Positions 17,936-26,322 of a DNA stretch of 59,500 nucleotides are shown here, piece after piece. The position numbers and the translations under genes were made by a program. Origin of the DNA: Blautia sp. (GTDB taxonomy: Bacteria > Bacillota > Clostridia > Lachnospirales > Lachnospiraceae); contig JAFVGK010000172.1 in NCBI GenBank assembly GCA_017475035.1, positions 1-59,500 of the forward strand. Reading direction: 5' to 3'. The notes beneath the pieces are model-generated. The model saw only the letters and a program-made list of their open reading frames with translations, was not told the origin of the DNA and did not search any database. Each line of letters begins with the position of its first letter. Position 1 is the stretch's first letter.

Positions 17936-18652
17936 ATGGGAATGGATGGAAAAAAAGAACAAGACGGGTTCGTGTCTTTAGCTGATGGCTATGAAGAGAT
18001 AGGCTTTGCAAAGCTGGATACAGACCGAAGAGCCAGGACAGGCTTTGCGGAGGTTGTGTTCTGCCAGAATAAGGCGCCGGAACATCTGAGGGAGATTTAT
18101 CACCGGCTTTATGAACTGGAAGGAGAAGTATTCGGCACCAGGGCAAAGCCGGAACAGTATGAGCTTCTTCGGCAGGACTTCCCGGAGATTTTCTATGATC
18201 CTGTCTCACGGATCCTGAAGCTGGAAGCGGAAGGAAAGAAACATGAGGGCTGCGTGGCTGTCTGTACGGCGGGCACGGCGGATATAGCCGTTGCAGAAGA
18301 AGCGGCGATGACGGCGGAATTTTTTGGTACAAAAGTACACCGGATTTATGATGTAGGCGTGAGCGGGATTCATCGGCTGTTGTCCCGGATTGATGTGATC
18401 CGGGAAGCCAACTGTGTGGTGGCTGTTGCCGGGATGGAAGGAGCTTTGCCCAGTGTAATAGGCGGGATGGTGAGTCGTCCCGTGATCGCGGTTCCGACAT
18501 CCGTCGGGTACGGGGCTAATTTCGGAGGAGTGTCCGCGCTGCTCACAATGATCAATTCCTGCGCAAACGGGATTGCCGTGGTGAATATTGACAACGGGTT
18601 TGGCGCGGGATATCTGGCGACACAGATGAACCGGCTTGCATTGGGCAAGTGA
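17936..18652 (+). CDS. larB: Nickel pincer cofactor biosynthesis protein LarB
   Basis: LarB carboxylates nicotinic acid adenine dinucleotide at C5 and hydrolyses the phosphoanhydride, the first step toward the nickel-pincer nucleotide cofactor of lactate racemase-type enzymes. The 238-residue product has the AIR-carboxylase-like domain: CTAGTADIAVAEEA (about 98-111), YDVGVSGIHR, VAVAGMEGALPSVIGG and PVIAVPTSVGYG. These segments are strongly conserved in LarB. AGGAAA precedes the start. larC follows 14 bp later. The sulfur-inserting larE and the racemase larA are not in the window. Confidence 0.9.
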   Translation: MGMDGKKEQDGFVSLADGYEEIGFAKLDTDRRARTGFAEVVFCQNKAPEHLREIYHRLYELEGEVFGTRAKPEQYELLRQDFPEIFYDPVSRILKLEAEGKKHEGCVAVCTAGTADIAVAEEAAMTAEFFGTKVHRIYDVGVSGIHRLLSRIDVIREANCVVAVAGMEGALPSVIGGMVSRPVIAVPTSVGYGANFGGVSALLTMINSCANGIAVVNIDNGFGAGYLATQMNRLALGK

Positions 18653-18666
18653 GAGCAAAGGGGTAA

Positions 18667-19692
18667 ATGATAATGAAGCAATCACAAGGACAGGCACTCT
18701 ATCTGGAGTGTTATTCAGGCATCAGTGGCGATATGACAGTGGCTGCACTCTTAGACCTCGGTGCTGACGAAAAAAAACTCCGTGAAGTGCTGCAGTCTCT
18801 GCCGCTGGACGGATACGAAATAGAAGTCACCCGCGTAAACAAATCCGGGATTGACGCCTGCGACTTTAATGTGGTTTTGGATACAGACAACCATGATCAT
18901 GATATGGAATATCTGCATGGCCATGCTCATGAGCATGAGCATGATCACGACCATGACCACAATCATGATCACGACCATGAGCATGACCATGACCACAATC
19001 ATGATCACGACCATGAGCATGACCATGACCATAATCATGAGCATGACCACGACCATGTGTATGCTCACAATCACGGTCATGGCCATGAGCACAGTCATGA
19101 GGCTGACCACGACAACCAGGATCATACGCATTCCCATGTCCATCGCGGGATGGCAGAGATCAGAGACATCATTAACGCCGGTGCTTTGACAGAAGGTGCC
19201 AGGGCGCTGTCTCTTCATATATTTGAGATTCTTGCCGCTGCCGAAGCAAAAGCTCATGGGGTGGATATCGAACAGGTACATTTTCATGAGGTAGGAGCGG
19301 TAGATTCTATTATAGATATCGTGGCTGCCGCAGTGTGCATGGATCAGCTTGGCATCACGGAGGTGATTGTACCAAAGCTCTGTGAAGGAAGAGGAACGGT
19401 GCGGTGTCAGCATGGCATTCTGCCGATTCCGGTTCCCGCAGTACAGAATATCTGCATACAGCAGGGACTTCTTTTAAGCCTGACAGATGTGGAAGGCGAA
19501 CTGGTAACACCCACAGGAGCCGCCATTGCGGCAGCTTTAAAGACAGGCGAAAAACTTCCGGACAGCTTCCGGATTCTGCGGACAGGAATCGGCGCGGGGA
19601 AACGGACTTATCATTGCCCCGGGATACTCCGGATCCATCTGATTGAGGATGGTTCCTGCCTAAAAAAAAACGAACGGATGATGGGATTCTGA
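18667..19692 (+). CDS. larC: LarC N-terminal part (LarC1), nickel insertion, with a His-rich insert
   Basis: LarC is the CTP-dependent nickel insertase that completes the pincer cofactor. This frame gives 341 residues: YLECYSGISGDMTVAALLDLGA at the start is the family hallmark, and AEAKAHGVDIEQVHFHEVGAVDSIIDIV lies in the middle. Between them, about residues 76-160, is a His/Asp/Glu-rich insert that may store nickel. The frame closes at 19692 just after nine A (19662-19670). The rest of LarC continues in the -1 frame. The run contains A-AAA-AAC in zero frame, a classic -1 slippery heptamer, and GAGGA lies about 12 nt upstream. LarC1/LarC2 made by frameshifting is established in Lactobacillus plantarum. 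Confidence 0.88.
   Translation: MIMKQSQGQALYLECYSGISGDMTVAALLDLGADEKKLREVLQSLPLDGYEIEVTRVNKSGIDACDFNVVLDTDNHDHDMEYLHGHAHEHEHDHDHDHNHDHDHEHDHDHNHDHDHEHDHDHNHEHDHDHVYAHNHGHGHEHSHEADHDNQDHTHSHVHRGMAEIRDIINAGALTEGARALSLHIFEILAAAEAKAHGVDIEQVHFHEVGAVDSIIDIVAAAVCMDQLGITEVIVPKLCEGRGTVRCQHGILPIPVPAVQNICIQQGLLLSLTDVEGELVTPTGAAIAAALKTGEKLPDSFRILRTGIGAGKRTYHCPGILRIHLIEDGSCLKKNERMMGF
18931..19128 (+). repeat. Tandem repeat coding the LarC histidine-rich insert
   Basis: A repeat of about 36 bp built of CATGAC, CACAAT, CATGAT and CACGAC steps recurs in 18940-19057, then decays. All units stay in frame and encode alternating His with Asp, Glu or Asn. It is a coding tandem repeat, not a CRISPR array. Confidence 0.85.
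19662..19671 (+). other. Probable programmed -1 frameshift site in larC
   Basis: Nine A followed by C. In the zero frame it reads CTA AAA AAA AAC, so both A-AAA-AAA and A-AAA-AAC are available for tandem slippage. The -1 frame runs on without a stop into ILKLETNIDDSTGEALGYVM, conserved LarC sequence, whereas the zero frame ends 22 nt later. GAGGA at about 19645 could stimulate slippage like an internal Shine-Dalgarno. I see no strong hairpin downstream. Confidence 0.7.
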
Positions 19693-20117
19693 AGCTGGAA
19701 ACCAATATAGATGATTCTACAGGAGAAGCTCTGGGGTACGTGATGGAGCTTCTTTTGGAAGCGGGTGCAAAAGACGTTTTTTATGAACCGATTTATATGA
19801 AAAAAAACCGTCCCGCCTGGCTTCTGAGTGTGATCTGCGAGGAAGCGACGGCAGAGCAGATGGAGAGGATCATTTTTCAGAATACGACAACGATAGGAAT
19901 CCGCCATCTGAAGATGCAGCGCACGGTTATGGAACGGCGGATGGACATGGTAAGTACCACCCTGGGCAAGGTTCGCGTAAAAGAATGCCATTATGAAAAC
20001 ATCACGAAACGCTATCCGGAATATGACGACATCAGGCAGATTTGCCGGCAAAGGGACATCGGCTTCAGCGATGCCTATGCAAGAATCAGGTCGGAAATTC
20101 AGATAGAGGAAGAATAA
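19671..20117 (+). CDS. larC: LarC C-terminal part (LarC2), read by -1 frameshift
   Basis: About 148 residues continuing LarC in the -1 frame from the A run. LETNIDDSTGEALGYVMELLLEAGAKDVFYEPIYMKKNRPAW is split over its first third and is the conserved nucleotide-binding and catalytic C-terminal region of LarC. A GTG at 19740 or ATG at 19743 could start a free fragment, but no good ribosome-binding site is placed for them and conserved sequence extends upstream, so a fusion of about 480 residues by frameshifting is preferred. The wall-polymer exporter genes follow after 35 bp. Confidence 0.8.
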   Translation, partial: RTDDGILKLETNIDDSTGEALGYVMELLLEAGAKDVFYEPIYMKKNRPAWLLSVICEEATAEQMERIIFQNTTTIGIRHLKMQRTVMERRMDMVSTTLGKVRVKECHYENITKRYPEYDDIRQICRQRDIGFSDAYARIRSEIQIEEE

Positions 20118-20152
20118 TCGGCAGCCTGCAAGGCAGCCAGACGGAGGAAAAA

Positions 20153-20935
20153 ATGCAGCGTTTTATTCGGGATTTTAAAAAATTTTACCCATACACAAAA
20201 GTATCCGCCCGGTCGGATCTGAAAAATGAGGTAGCCAGCTCTTATCTGAACTGGCTCTGGTGGATTCTGGATCCGCTTCTTTTCATGATGGTTTATACCT
20301 TTATCGCCATCACGGTCTTTCAGAAAGGCGGAAAATATTTCCCGCTTTTTGTCTTCATCGGTCTTACGCTCTGGACGTTTTATAAAAATACGGTTCTGCA
20401 GTCGGTAAAAGTCATTCGGAACAATTCGTCTGTCGTATCGAAGGTTTATCTTCCTAAATATATGCTGATTGTAAACCGCGTGATGGTAAACGGATTCAAA
20501 ATGCTTGTTTCGTTTGTCCTGATTGTGATTCTGATGCTGATCTATCGGGTCCCTGTGACCTGGAATGTTCTGTATATCATCCCGATCATCATTCTTCTTG
20601 TGTTGTTTACTTTTGGCTTAAGCTGTTTTATGCTGCACTATGGCGTTTTTGTGGATGACCTTTATAACGTGATGAATGTCGTCCTGAAGCTGTCCTTTTA
20701 TCTGACCGGTATCTTTTATTCGATTTCAGAGCGCGTACCGGAGCCCTGGAACTCTGTGCTTCTGTGGATCAATCCGGTATCTGTCCTGATTCAATCGGCG
20801 AGACGTTGTCTGATTTACGAGAGCGAGCCGCTGTTTGTCATGATTGCCTTCGGTGCGGTGATTTCCGTCCTGATGTGTATTTTTGGCGTGCGTCTGATCT
20901 ATAAACACGAAAACAATTATGTCAAGAGAATGTAA
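20153..20935 (+). CDS. ABC-2 type polysaccharide/teichoic acid export permease (TagG-like)
   Basis: Membrane component of a two-gene ABC exporter that moves undecaprenyl-linked wall polymer to the cell surface. The 260-residue product has six hydrophobic segments and an N-terminal amphipathic stretch (RSDLKNEVASSYLNWLWWILDPLL) typical of TagG/Wzm permeases. The ATG at 20153 follows ACGGAGG; upstream in-frame sequence overlaps larC and is not conserved-looking. It is followed by its ATPase gene after 19 bp and by glycerophosphotransferase genes, which fits teichoic acid-like polymer export. Confidence 0.88.
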   Translation: MQRFIRDFKKFYPYTKVSARSDLKNEVASSYLNWLWWILDPLLFMMVYTFIAITVFQKGGKYFPLFVFIGLTLWTFYKNTVLQSVKVIRNNSSVVSKVYLPKYMLIVNRVMVNGFKMLVSFVLIVILMLIYRVPVTWNVLYIIPIIILLVLFTFGLSCFMLHYGVFVDDLYNVMNVVLKLSFYLTGIFYSISERVPEPWNSVLLWINPVSVLIQSARRCLIYESEPLFVMIAFGAVISVLMCIFGVRLIYKHENNYVKRM

Positions 20936-20954
20936 CAGAGAGGCGGTTTAGATT

Positions 20955-21686
20955 ATGGAAAGAGAATTGGCTATAGAGGTTAAGGATCTGCACATCTCGT
21001 ATCAGGTACTGAAATCTTATTCTGTGAAACAAAACCTTTTAAAATTGAAAAAAGCAGAAGTCCAGGTTGTAGACGCTGTCCGGGGAATCAGCTTTGATGT
21101 GGAAAAAGGTGAGATTTTCGGGATTGTCGGACAGAACGGCTGCGGAAAGTCCACAACCCTGAATGCGATCGCGGGCATTTTTTCTCCGGATCAGGGCACG
21201 ATTGACCTGCACGGAAATTCCGTTTCTCTCCTCTCCATTGGCGTCGGGTTCCAAAAAAAGCTGACAGGCAGAGAGAATATCCTGCTTTCTGGAATGCTTC
21301 TTGGGTTTACCGAGGAACAGGTCATGGACAAGATGGATGAGATTATCGAATTTTCCGAGCTGGGAAGTTTTATAGATTTGCCCGTAAAAACTTATTCATC
21401 CGGTATGTATTCCAAACTGGCATTTTCCATAACGGCTATCCTGGAGACAGATATCATGCTGGTGGATGAAGTCTTGAGCGTCGGTGACAAGAGATTCCGG
21501 AAAAAGAGCCGCAGAAAGATGAAAAATCTGATTCAGAACAGCGGGCGTACCGTGGTTCTGGTGTCCCATAATAACGATCTGATACTGGAAATGTGCAACA
21601 GATGCCTGTGGATGGATCAGGGGCAGGTTCGCATGATGGGAGATACCAAAGAAGTTCTGGAAGCATATGATGAGTTTATGGCATAA
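20955..21686 (+). CDS. Teichoic acid export ATP-binding protein (TagH-like)
   Basis: Cytosolic ATPase partner of the preceding permease, 243 residues. Walker A is GQNGCGKST, the signature is YSSGMYSKLAFS and Walker B is DIMLVDEVLSVGD, the form found in TagH/Wzt/RfbB exporters. It has no C-terminal carbohydrate-binding domain, so it is the short type. The stop overlaps the next start by one base (TAATG), showing tight coupling with the glycerophosphotransferase gene. Confidence 0.9.
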   Translation: MERELAIEVKDLHISYQVLKSYSVKQNLLKLKKAEVQVVDAVRGISFDVEKGEIFGIVGQNGCGKSTTLNAIAGIFSPDQGTIDLHGNSVSLLSIGVGFQKKLTGRENILLSGMLLGFTEEQVMDKMDEIIEFSELGSFIDLPVKTYSSGMYSKLAFSITAILETDIMLVDEVLSVGDKRFRKKSRRKMKNLIQNSGRTVVLVSHNNDLILEMCNRCLWMDQGQVRMMGDTKEVLEAYDEFMA

Positions 21687-23344
21687 TGGAAGAATGGATT
21701 CAGGCAACACGTGTGCAAAAGCAAAAAGGCGGATTTCTGGTGACTTTGTCTCTGCCTGAAGAAGTTTCGGAAATTCCTCGTTTTGCTGTCATTTCCTGTT
21801 CGGATCAATCCGGAACAGGTATTCCGGCTTTCGTGAAAGAAAGCTTCGTCCTGTCAGGAACGGGAAAAGTAATGATGTCCGCCAGGGCAGGGGATCCCGG
21901 GAACGCGAAAGGCAAGTCCCATAACGGCGGGATCCGCGTAGGGATTACGTGGGAAGCCGGAGAAATGAATCTGCCGGACGGAGACTATGGCCTCTTTGCG
22001 GTTTTTTCAACGAAACAGGTTCCCGTAAATTTATCCGGAAAGGCGCGTCTTCGGCTTCTACTGGAGGATATCTGGACTCCCTTTGGGGAAGACAGGATTA
22101 TTTTTCCGATGGGAGGGAACAAAACAAGCCTTGTTTTTCGCTGCCGGCAGAAACAGACCTACGATGGTAAGGGAATGCGCCTGAAAGAATTCGTTTCCTT
22201 TGGTCTGGCAAGACTGTATCGCCTGAGAAGACGCTATTCCGATCACTGGCTGGTCTATGAGAAATTCTGCGCCCAGGCGCAGGACAATGGCTATGCTTTT
22301 TTTTCTTTTTGTATGGAGCAATTGCCGGAAAAAGAAAGAAAAAGGGTTTACTTTATCCTGGATAAAAAATCCCCATTCTGGCCTGAGGTCCGTGCGCGAT
22401 ATGGCCGTCAGGTGATTCCGTTTCTGAGTGTCAGGCATTTTTTTGAGATGATGACTGCACGTCTTTATGTTGCGTCGGAAAGCCGGTATCACGGTTATGC
22501 GTGGAAAGCAAAGCCAAACCTGGTGTTTCGGGAAATACGGACGGGAGGGCATGATATTCATTTTCTTCAGCACGGCGTGACCGCATTTAAAAAGGATGAC
22601 GAAATCTTCGGCGCCCATGGAGCGGAACCGATGACTTCCGTTTCCGTAACCGGCAAGAAAGAACAGGAGATATTTGCGCGTCATTTCGGATATGAAAAAG
22701 AAAAGCTCCCCATTCTCGGCTTTGCCAGATATGACAGACTCCTGCCCGGAAAAAACGATGATTCTTCCCGGATCTTAGTGCTTCCGACCTGGAGAAGCTA
22801 CCTGGAAAATGTTAATGAAGAGGAGTTTCGTCTGACCCGGTATTATCAGGAATATGCGGGATTTTTATCGGATCCGCGGCTTTGGGAGCTCCTGAAGGAA
22901 TATCAGACCCGACTGGACTTTTACCTGCATCCCAGATTTGCAAAGCTGATTTCCACGTTTGGTGAAATGGATTGTGAATGGATTTCTCTGATTCCTTATG
23001 GAAAAAAGCCGTTGGACGGCTTATTAAATCAAAGCAGTGCTCTGGTAACGGATTATTCCAGTATTGCCTGGGATGTTTTCTATCAGAAAAAACCGGTGAT
23101 CTTTTTTCAGTTTGATGTACAGGAATATATGGAAAAAACCGGAAGCTATCTTGATTTTTCGAGGGATTTGTTTGGAAAACAAGCCGTTTCAAAGGAGGAA
23201 CTCCTGAAAGAGCTCCGTCATCTGACGGAAGGAGGCTTTTCCGAGGAGAAAAGCTGTGAAGACTATCGGAACAGCTGGTTTGCCTATCGGGATCAGCAAA
23301 ATTCCGCCAGGACGTATGCCTGGCTCAAAGAAAGAGGATATTGA
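21686..23344 (+). CDS. CDP-glycerol glycerophosphotransferase family protein (TagF/TagB-like) 1
   Basis: Membrane-associated enzyme predicted to transfer glycerol-phosphate or a related polyol-phosphate from a CDP-activated donor to a growing wall polymer. The 552-residue product has an N-terminal domain of unknown role (about 1-170), then the GT-B-like catalytic half: FLQHGVTAFKKDD (near 295), VLPTWRSYLE, and LVTDYSSIAWDVFYQKKP with the donor-phosphate-binding DYSS motif. It is close in sequence to the protein at 26323-28440, suggesting duplication in the operon. The start overlaps the preceding ATPase gene. Confidence 0.85.
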   Translation: MEEWIQATRVQKQKGGFLVTLSLPEEVSEIPRFAVISCSDQSGTGIPAFVKESFVLSGTGKVMMSARAGDPGNAKGKSHNGGIRVGITWEAGEMNLPDGDYGLFAVFSTKQVPVNLSGKARLRLLLEDIWTPFGEDRIIFPMGGNKTSLVFRCRQKQTYDGKGMRLKEFVSFGLARLYRLRRRYSDHWLVYEKFCAQAQDNGYAFFSFCMEQLPEKERKRVYFILDKKSPFWPEVRARYGRQVIPFLSVRHFFEMMTARLYVASESRYHGYAWKAKPNLVFREIRTGGHDIHFLQHGVTAFKKDDEIFGAHGAEPMTSVSVTGKKEQEIFARHFGYEKEKLPILGFARYDRLLPGKNDDSSRILVLPTWRSYLENVNEEEFRLTRYYQEYAGFLSDPRLWELLKEYQTRLDFYLHPRFAKLISTFGEMDCEWISLIPYGKKPLDGLLNQSSALVTDYSSIAWDVFYQKKPVIFFQFDVQEYMEKTGSYLDFSRDLFGKQAVSKEELLKELRHLTEGGFSEEKSCEDYRNSWFAYRDQQNSARTYAWLKERGY

Positions 23345-23347
23345 AAG

Positions 23348-25798
23348 ATGCCGTCTACGTTAAAAAAAATCCTGCGTAAGCTGAAAAGCGGCTCATATTA
23401 TCCGTTTTATTATACAATGTATCATCGCCTCGGTATCAGAAAGAGGCAGATTCTTCTGGAATCCCGCCGCGGACTGGGCGTGGAAGGGAATATTTATGCT
23501 TTGCTGTGTACCTTGCTGACAGATCAGAGATATCGTGGACATCATATCATTGTTGCCTTACAGCGGGGGAAGGAAAAGCAGGCTAAATTGAAATTGCAGC
23601 GAAAGGGGCTTCCCTTGCCGAGGTTTGTCACGGTGGGAAGCCTCTCCTATTATGCTGCCTTGAGTTCTTCCGGATATTTATTCAATGATACTACATTTCC
23701 CGGACGTTTTGCCAAAAAAGAAGGGCAGATTTATGTGAATGTCTGGCATGGCACTCCTTTAAAAAAGATGGGAAAAGATAATCCCGCGGAACGGGGCATG
23801 ATGGGAAATGTCATGAGAAACCTCCTGATGGCTGATTATCTCCTGTTTCCCAATCGTTTTATGCAGGAGAAAATGAGTGAAGCATATGACCTGGCTCAAC
23901 TGTATCGTGGGACACTTTTACATGCAGGCTATCCACGCAACGATGTTTTTTTTCAATCCGAAAAGGAACGGGAAACAAAACGCCGGGAACTGGGTTTTTC
24001 ATCATATCGGCAGGTGATTGCCTATCTTCCTACATACAGAGGCCTTTCGGATCATGTGGAGCGGGAAGAAACCTTTCGGAAGAGGTCAGTCATTTTGCAT
24101 GCGCTGGATCAGGGACTGCGTACCGATCAGAGAATGCTTGTGCGCCTGCATCCGTTCGAGGGGGAAGCGCTCACAGGGGAAACCTATTCCCATATCCTGC
24201 CGTTCCCGGAAGGAACAGAAACCTATGAGGTGCTTTCTGCCTGTGATGTTCTTATCACGGATTATTCCAGCGTATGCTTTGATTTTGCTGTTTCCGGGCG
24301 GCCTGCGGCCTGCCTGGCGTACGATTGGGAGGAATATGAAACAGAACGCGGACTGTATCTGAAAAAGGAAGAAGTGCCTTTCCCGGTTTTTAAAACAGTC
24401 GAAGAAGTACTTTCGTGGCTTGAAAAACAGACGGTCTCTGTCTGTGATCCCACATATTACAAATCCCGATACGCCACATGGGAAAACGGCAGCGGGGCAC
24501 GGGATGTTCTGTCTGCCGTGATAAAAGGAAGCGATGTCAATGGAGAAGAGGGTCATTGTGAGAAAGAAACCTTCTGCCCTCAAAAGCAGAATATTCTCTG
24601 GTTTCCCGGAAACCTGGAACGGAACGGGATCACATCCTCTTTTCTGGAATTATTTCCACTTCTGGATCATGACCGATTCCATCACATTGTCTCCTTCCGC
24701 TATGAGTCGGTAAAGAATGATCTGTCAAGACTGGATCCTTTTCCGGAAGGAGTTTCTTTCTTTCCGATCGCAAGTGAGGCAAATCTGGATCCGGTCAGCG
24801 CCGCCGCGCAGGCGGTTTTCCTGAAGACCGGTTTTACGGGACTTGGCGTCGGCAGGCGGCTGGAGCGGCTTTACCGGGAAGAGTGGCAGAAACAGTTCGG
24901 AAAAGCATCTTTTGCGCATCTTATGCAGTATAACGGATATGAAAATTATACCACTGCCCTTTTCAGGTATGCTTCGTTTCCCTATACGATCTGGGCGCAT
25001 AATGATATGGAACGCGAGATCAGAGAAAAAAGGAATCCCAGCCCATATGTGCTGCGGGCTGCTTACACACATGCCGCTCATGTGGTGGGAGTAGGATCGA
25101 ATGCATGCGTTTCCGCAAGGAACATTTCCGGCAGGGAAATCAGTCTGTGCAAGATTCATAATTGTCTGAATCGTGAAAGAATCCTGGCCAGGGCGGCAGA
25201 AAACCTTCAGTTTCAGGAGGATACGAAATGCACGGTTTCTTTCGGTACCCTCACCAGGCTTCTGGCACAATTTGATCCAGGTCAGATTAAAGAAGACCGT
25301 CCCCTTTTATTTGTGAATATCGGGAGATATTCCAATGAAAAAGGACAGGACCTGTTGATAGAAGCTTTTACGCTCTTCTGGCTGCGGCATCCTTCCAGCT
25401 GTCTGATCATGATGGGAGGGGCAGGCAAGGACTATGAAAAACTATGTTCCCTGGCTGCGGACAGTGAAGCAAAGGATCACATCATTTTTATATATTCGCT
25501 CAGAAATCCCATGCCGATTTTATCGAAAGCGGATCTGTTTATTCTGTCCTCCCGGTATGAGGGATATCCCGTGTCTTCTCTGGAGGCTGCGGTATTACGA
25601 ATCCCCTGTCTGGGAACGGAGGTACCCGGAACAAAAGAACAGTTTGAGACCTATGGAGGATATTTGGTTCCCTGCACAACGGAAGGCTTGCTGGAAGGAA
25701 TGGAAGCCTTTCTTCGCGGAGAAGTCGGTTTACTTGCTTATGACAGTGAGGAAGAGAAAAATAAGACAGTTGCTGCCATAGAGCAGCTTATGACGTGA
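23348..25798 (+). CDS. Fusion of a CDP-glycerol glycerophosphotransferase and a GT4-like glycosyltransferase
   Basis: An 816-residue two-domain protein. Residues about 1-390 are TagB/TagF-like: NVWHGTPLKKMGKDN (near 135), a YLPTYRG segment and LITDYSSVCFDFAVSGRP. Residues about 415-816 look like a family 4 glycosyltransferase: WFPGNLERNGITSSFLELFP opens the first Rossmann half, FVNIGRYSNEKGQDLLIEAF starts the second, and LSSRYEGYPVSSLEAAVL holds the E-x7-E-type donor site. The fusion suggests coupled addition of a polyol-phosphate and a sugar, for example linkage-unit or side-chain assembly. It starts 3 bp after the preceding gene; nrdR follows after 27 bp. Confidence 0.85.
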   Translation: MPSTLKKILRKLKSGSYYPFYYTMYHRLGIRKRQILLESRRGLGVEGNIYALLCTLLTDQRYRGHHIIVALQRGKEKQAKLKLQRKGLPLPRFVTVGSLSYYAALSSSGYLFNDTTFPGRFAKKEGQIYVNVWHGTPLKKMGKDNPAERGMMGNVMRNLLMADYLLFPNRFMQEKMSEAYDLAQLYRGTLLHAGYPRNDVFFQSEKERETKRRELGFSSYRQVIAYLPTYRGLSDHVEREETFRKRSVILHALDQGLRTDQRMLVRLHPFEGEALTGETYSHILPFPEGTETYEVLSACDVLITDYSSVCFDFAVSGRPAACLAYDWEEYETERGLYLKKEEVPFPVFKTVEEVLSWLEKQTVSVCDPTYYKSRYATWENGSGARDVLSAVIKGSDVNGEEGHCEKETFCPQKQNILWFPGNLERNGITSSFLELFPLLDHDRFHHIVSFRYESVKNDLSRLDPFPEGVSFFPIASEANLDPVSAAAQAVFLKTGFTGLGVGRRLERLYREEWQKQFGKASFAHLMQYNGYENYTTALFRYASFPYTIWAHNDMEREIREKRNPSPYVLRAAYTHAAHVVGVGSNACVSARNISGREISLCKIHNCLNRERILARAAENLQFQEDTKCTVSFGTLTRLLAQFDPGQIKEDRPLLFVNIGRYSNEKGQDLLIEAFTLFWLRHPSSCLIMMGGAGKDYEKLCSLAADSEAKDHIIFIYSLRNPMPILSKADLFILSSRYEGYPVSSLEAAVLRIPCLGTEVPGTKEQFETYGGYLVPCTTEGLLEGMEAFLRGEVGLLAYDSEEEKNKTVAAIEQLMT

Positions 25799-25825
25799 CG
25801 GAAGGAAAGGCAAGGGTAGAAGAAA

Positions 25826-26275
25826 ATGAAATGTCCATACTGTGGCGGAGAACTGAATCGAGTGACGGATTCCAGACCGATTGAAGAGACAAACGCGATT
25901 CGCAGGAGAAGAATCTGCGAGAGCTGCGGGCGGAGATTTACCACCTATGAAACCGTAGAGACAATACCGCTGACTGTCATCAAAAAAGATCAGAACAGGG
26001 AACCATATAACCGGGGCAAGCTGCAGAATGGGATTCTCCGGGCTTGTTACAAGCGGCCGGTTGCGTTGGAAAAGGTAGTAGAGCTCGTTGACGCGATCGA
26101 GGCAGAGCTCTATCGATTTGACTGCAAGGAGGTATCCAGCCAGAAAATCGGGGATCTGGTCATGCAAAAGCTGAAAGACCTGGACGGGGTCGCCTATGTA
26201 CGCTTTGCTTCTGTATACCGGGAATTTCAGGATGTGGGAACTTTTATGGACGAACTGAAGAAATTTATGGGTTAA
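25826..26275 (+). CDS. nrdR: Transcriptional repressor NrdR
   Basis: Nucleotide-sensing repressor of ribonucleotide reductase genes. The 149-residue product has the N-terminal zinc ribbon (CPYC near 3-6, RRRRICESCGRRF near 27-39) followed by an ATP-cone domain (VIKKDQNREPYNRGKLQNGI). Length and motifs match the family closely. It sits inside the wall-polymer operon, between two glycerophosphotransferase-type genes, with short gaps on both sides and no separate promoter that I can see. Confidence 0.96.
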   Translation: MKCPYCGGELNRVTDSRPIEETNAIRRRRICESCGRRFTTYETVETIPLTVIKKDQNREPYNRGKLQNGILRACYKRPVALEKVVELVDAIEAELYRFDCKEVSSQKIGDLVMQKLKDLDGVAYVRFASVYREFQDVGTFMDELKKFMG

Positions 26276-26322
26276 CCGAAGGATATGACGGTTTGGAACT
26301 GCGTTCTAAGAGGTGAAAATGT

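Noticed and set aside
18901-19128. Regular ~36-bp repeats that might be taken for a CRISPR array
   Set aside because: The repeats are contiguous without unique spacers, remain in frame and encode the LarC His-rich insert.
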